This document shows, in pieces, positions 63,200 to 64,000 of a DNA stretch of 64,000 bases (position 1 is its first letter; every line of letters begins with the position of its first letter). The stretch is taken from NCBI RefSeq assembly GCF_006148925.1, contig NZ_VAWB01000001.1:1454001-1518000 (forward strand), written 5' to 3'. The notes under the pieces are model-generated. The model had not been told where the DNA came from and made no database searches. It worked only from the letters and a program-made list of their open reading frames with translations. The stretch comes from Hyunsoonleella aestuarii (GTDB taxonomy: Bacteria > Bacteroidota > Bacteroidia > Flavobacteriales > Flavobacteriaceae). A program made the position numbers and the translations under genes.

Positions 63200-64000
63200 A
63201 TGACAAGAGAGCAAAAAGATAATTTATTTGTACTGGTTAAATCGCTTTCTAAATCCGAGAAAAGACAATTTAAGCTTTATGTTGGTAGGTTAGGGGTTAA
63301 TGAAGACTCTAAATTCTTATTGCTTTTTAATATTCTTGATAAACTTAAAACTTACGACGAGGGAGTTATTTTAAAGAAGGGCATAGTTAAAAAACAGCAG
63401 CTTTCTAATCTAAAAGCGCATCTTTACAAGCAAATACTCATTAGTTTACGGTTAAACCCATCTCATCAAAATATTAGAATTCAGATTCGCGAACAATTGG
63501 ATTTCGCCACAATTCTTTACCACAAAGGGCTCTACAAACAAAGCTTAAAAATATTAGATAAAGCCAAAAATTTAGCTATTGCAAACGAGGAGAAAAATGT
63601 AGCATATGAGATTGTTGAGCTTGAAAAAGTTATCGAATCGCAATATATTACAAGAAGTATTAGTAATCGAGCTGATGAGTTAACCATACAGGCAAAGGAA
63701 TTAAGTTTACAGAATGTTTTAGCAAGTAAATTATCCAATTTGTCGTTGCAACTATATGGACTGTTTTTAAAAACGGGCTATGTAAAGAATGATGAGGAAT
63801 TTCAAATTATTGACAAATATTACCACGATAGATTGCCCAAATATGATATTAATAAATTAGGTTTTCGTGAAAAATTGTGGCTCTATAAAGCCAAATTATG
63901 GTACAGCTTCTTAACAGTTGATTTTTTATCGTGTTATAAATATGCCTCAAAATGGGTTGATTTATTTTATGAAAATAAGGATATGATTATCCTCAATCCT
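63200..64000 (+). CDS. Unrecognised flavobacterial protein, N-terminal 267 residues
   Basis: The frame begins MTREQKDNLFVLVKSLSKSE and is open to the window edge. It is rich in Lys, Leu and Tyr with long helices, for example FKLYVGRLGVNEDSKFLLLF, ILDKAKNLAIANEEKNVAYE and DKYYHDRLPKYDINKLGF; spacing of Tyr/Leu/Ala suggests TPR-like helical repeats. No signal peptide or catalytic motif seen. It diverges from leuA; an in-frame GTG two codons upstream is also possible. Function unknown. Confidence 0.8.
   Translation, partial: MTREQKDNLFVLVKSLSKSEKRQFKLYVGRLGVNEDSKFLLLFNILDKLKTYDEGVILKKGIVKKQQLSNLKAHLYKQILISLRLNPSHQNIRIQIREQLDFATILYHKGLYKQSLKILDKAKNLAIANEEKNVAYEIVELEKVIESQYITRSISNRADELTIQAKELSLQNVLASKLSNLSLQLYGLFLKTGYVKNDEEFQIIDKYYHDRLPKYDINKLGFREKLWLYKAKLWYSFLTVDFLSCYKYASKWVDLFYENKDMIILNP

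Overview
The window comes from the chromosome of a member of the Flavobacteriaceae (phylum Bacteroidota), probably marine or aquatic. The evidence is low GC content, near-absence of Shine-Dalgarno sequences, several promoters with the Bacteroidota -7 element TAnnTTTG, and typical lineage genes: GLPGLI proteins, a DUF5686 outer-membrane protein, a carboxypeptidase-regulatory TonB-dependent receptor, class II ketol-acid reductoisomerase and the argF' arginine operon. I see no rRNA, tRNA, insertion sequence, prophage or CRISPR. The window is cut inside a DUF151 nuclease gene on the left and inside an unrecognised flavobacterial gene on the right.

Layout. 0-9.4 kb: etfB-etfA-DUF151 nuclease on the minus strand, then pdhB, a DUF5686 protein, an SGNH hydrolase and an M1 metallopeptidase. 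8.8-13 kb: soluble pyrophosphatase (ppa), membrane ion-pumping pyrophosphatase (hppA) and an App1-type phosphatase. 13-20.4 kb, minus strand: a class V aminotransferase-fold enzyme, dsbD, then a two-component system followed by an unknown periplasmic protein and a deoxynucleoside kinase. 20.5-25.4 kb: two GLPGLI genes, the decayed remnant of a third, and a TonB-dependent receptor. Three GTTAAC hexamers exactly 10 bp apart lie between these genes and the two-component system.

25.5-34.2 kb: metK, preceded by a SAM-II-like riboswitch, is divergent from ilvD-ilvB-ilvN-ilvC-ilvA. The ilv operon starts with a 20-codon leader peptide packed with Ile and Val codons, a terminator and a competing antiterminator, so it looks like a classical attenuator. 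gapN and an azurin follow.

36.7-48.2 kb is an accessory sugar cluster around an AraC regulator: a GMC oxidoreductase with its gluconate-2-dehydrogenase-subunit-3 partner, two DUF1080 (3-keto-disaccharide hydrolase) lipoproteins, two Gfo/Idh/MocA oxidoreductases, two xylose-isomerase-like TIM barrels and an MFS permease. Together these suggest a 3-keto-glycoside route: C3 oxidation, non-classical cleavage, isomerisation and reduction.

48.4-59.8 kb is one long arginine and proline operon (GNAT-argG-argC-proC-argD-proA-proB-argF'-argB-argE-argH). Two short Arg-rich reading frames precede it and may form an arginine-sensing leader. Residue 90 of the transcarbamylase is Ala, which predicts N-succinyl rather than N-acetyl intermediates. 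Two kinds of dispersed hairpin repeat lie between genes of this operon. 59.8-64 kb: a ROK/polyphosphate-glucokinase-like gene, leuB and leuA on the minus strand (no leuCD here), and the start of an unrecognised gene on the plus strand.
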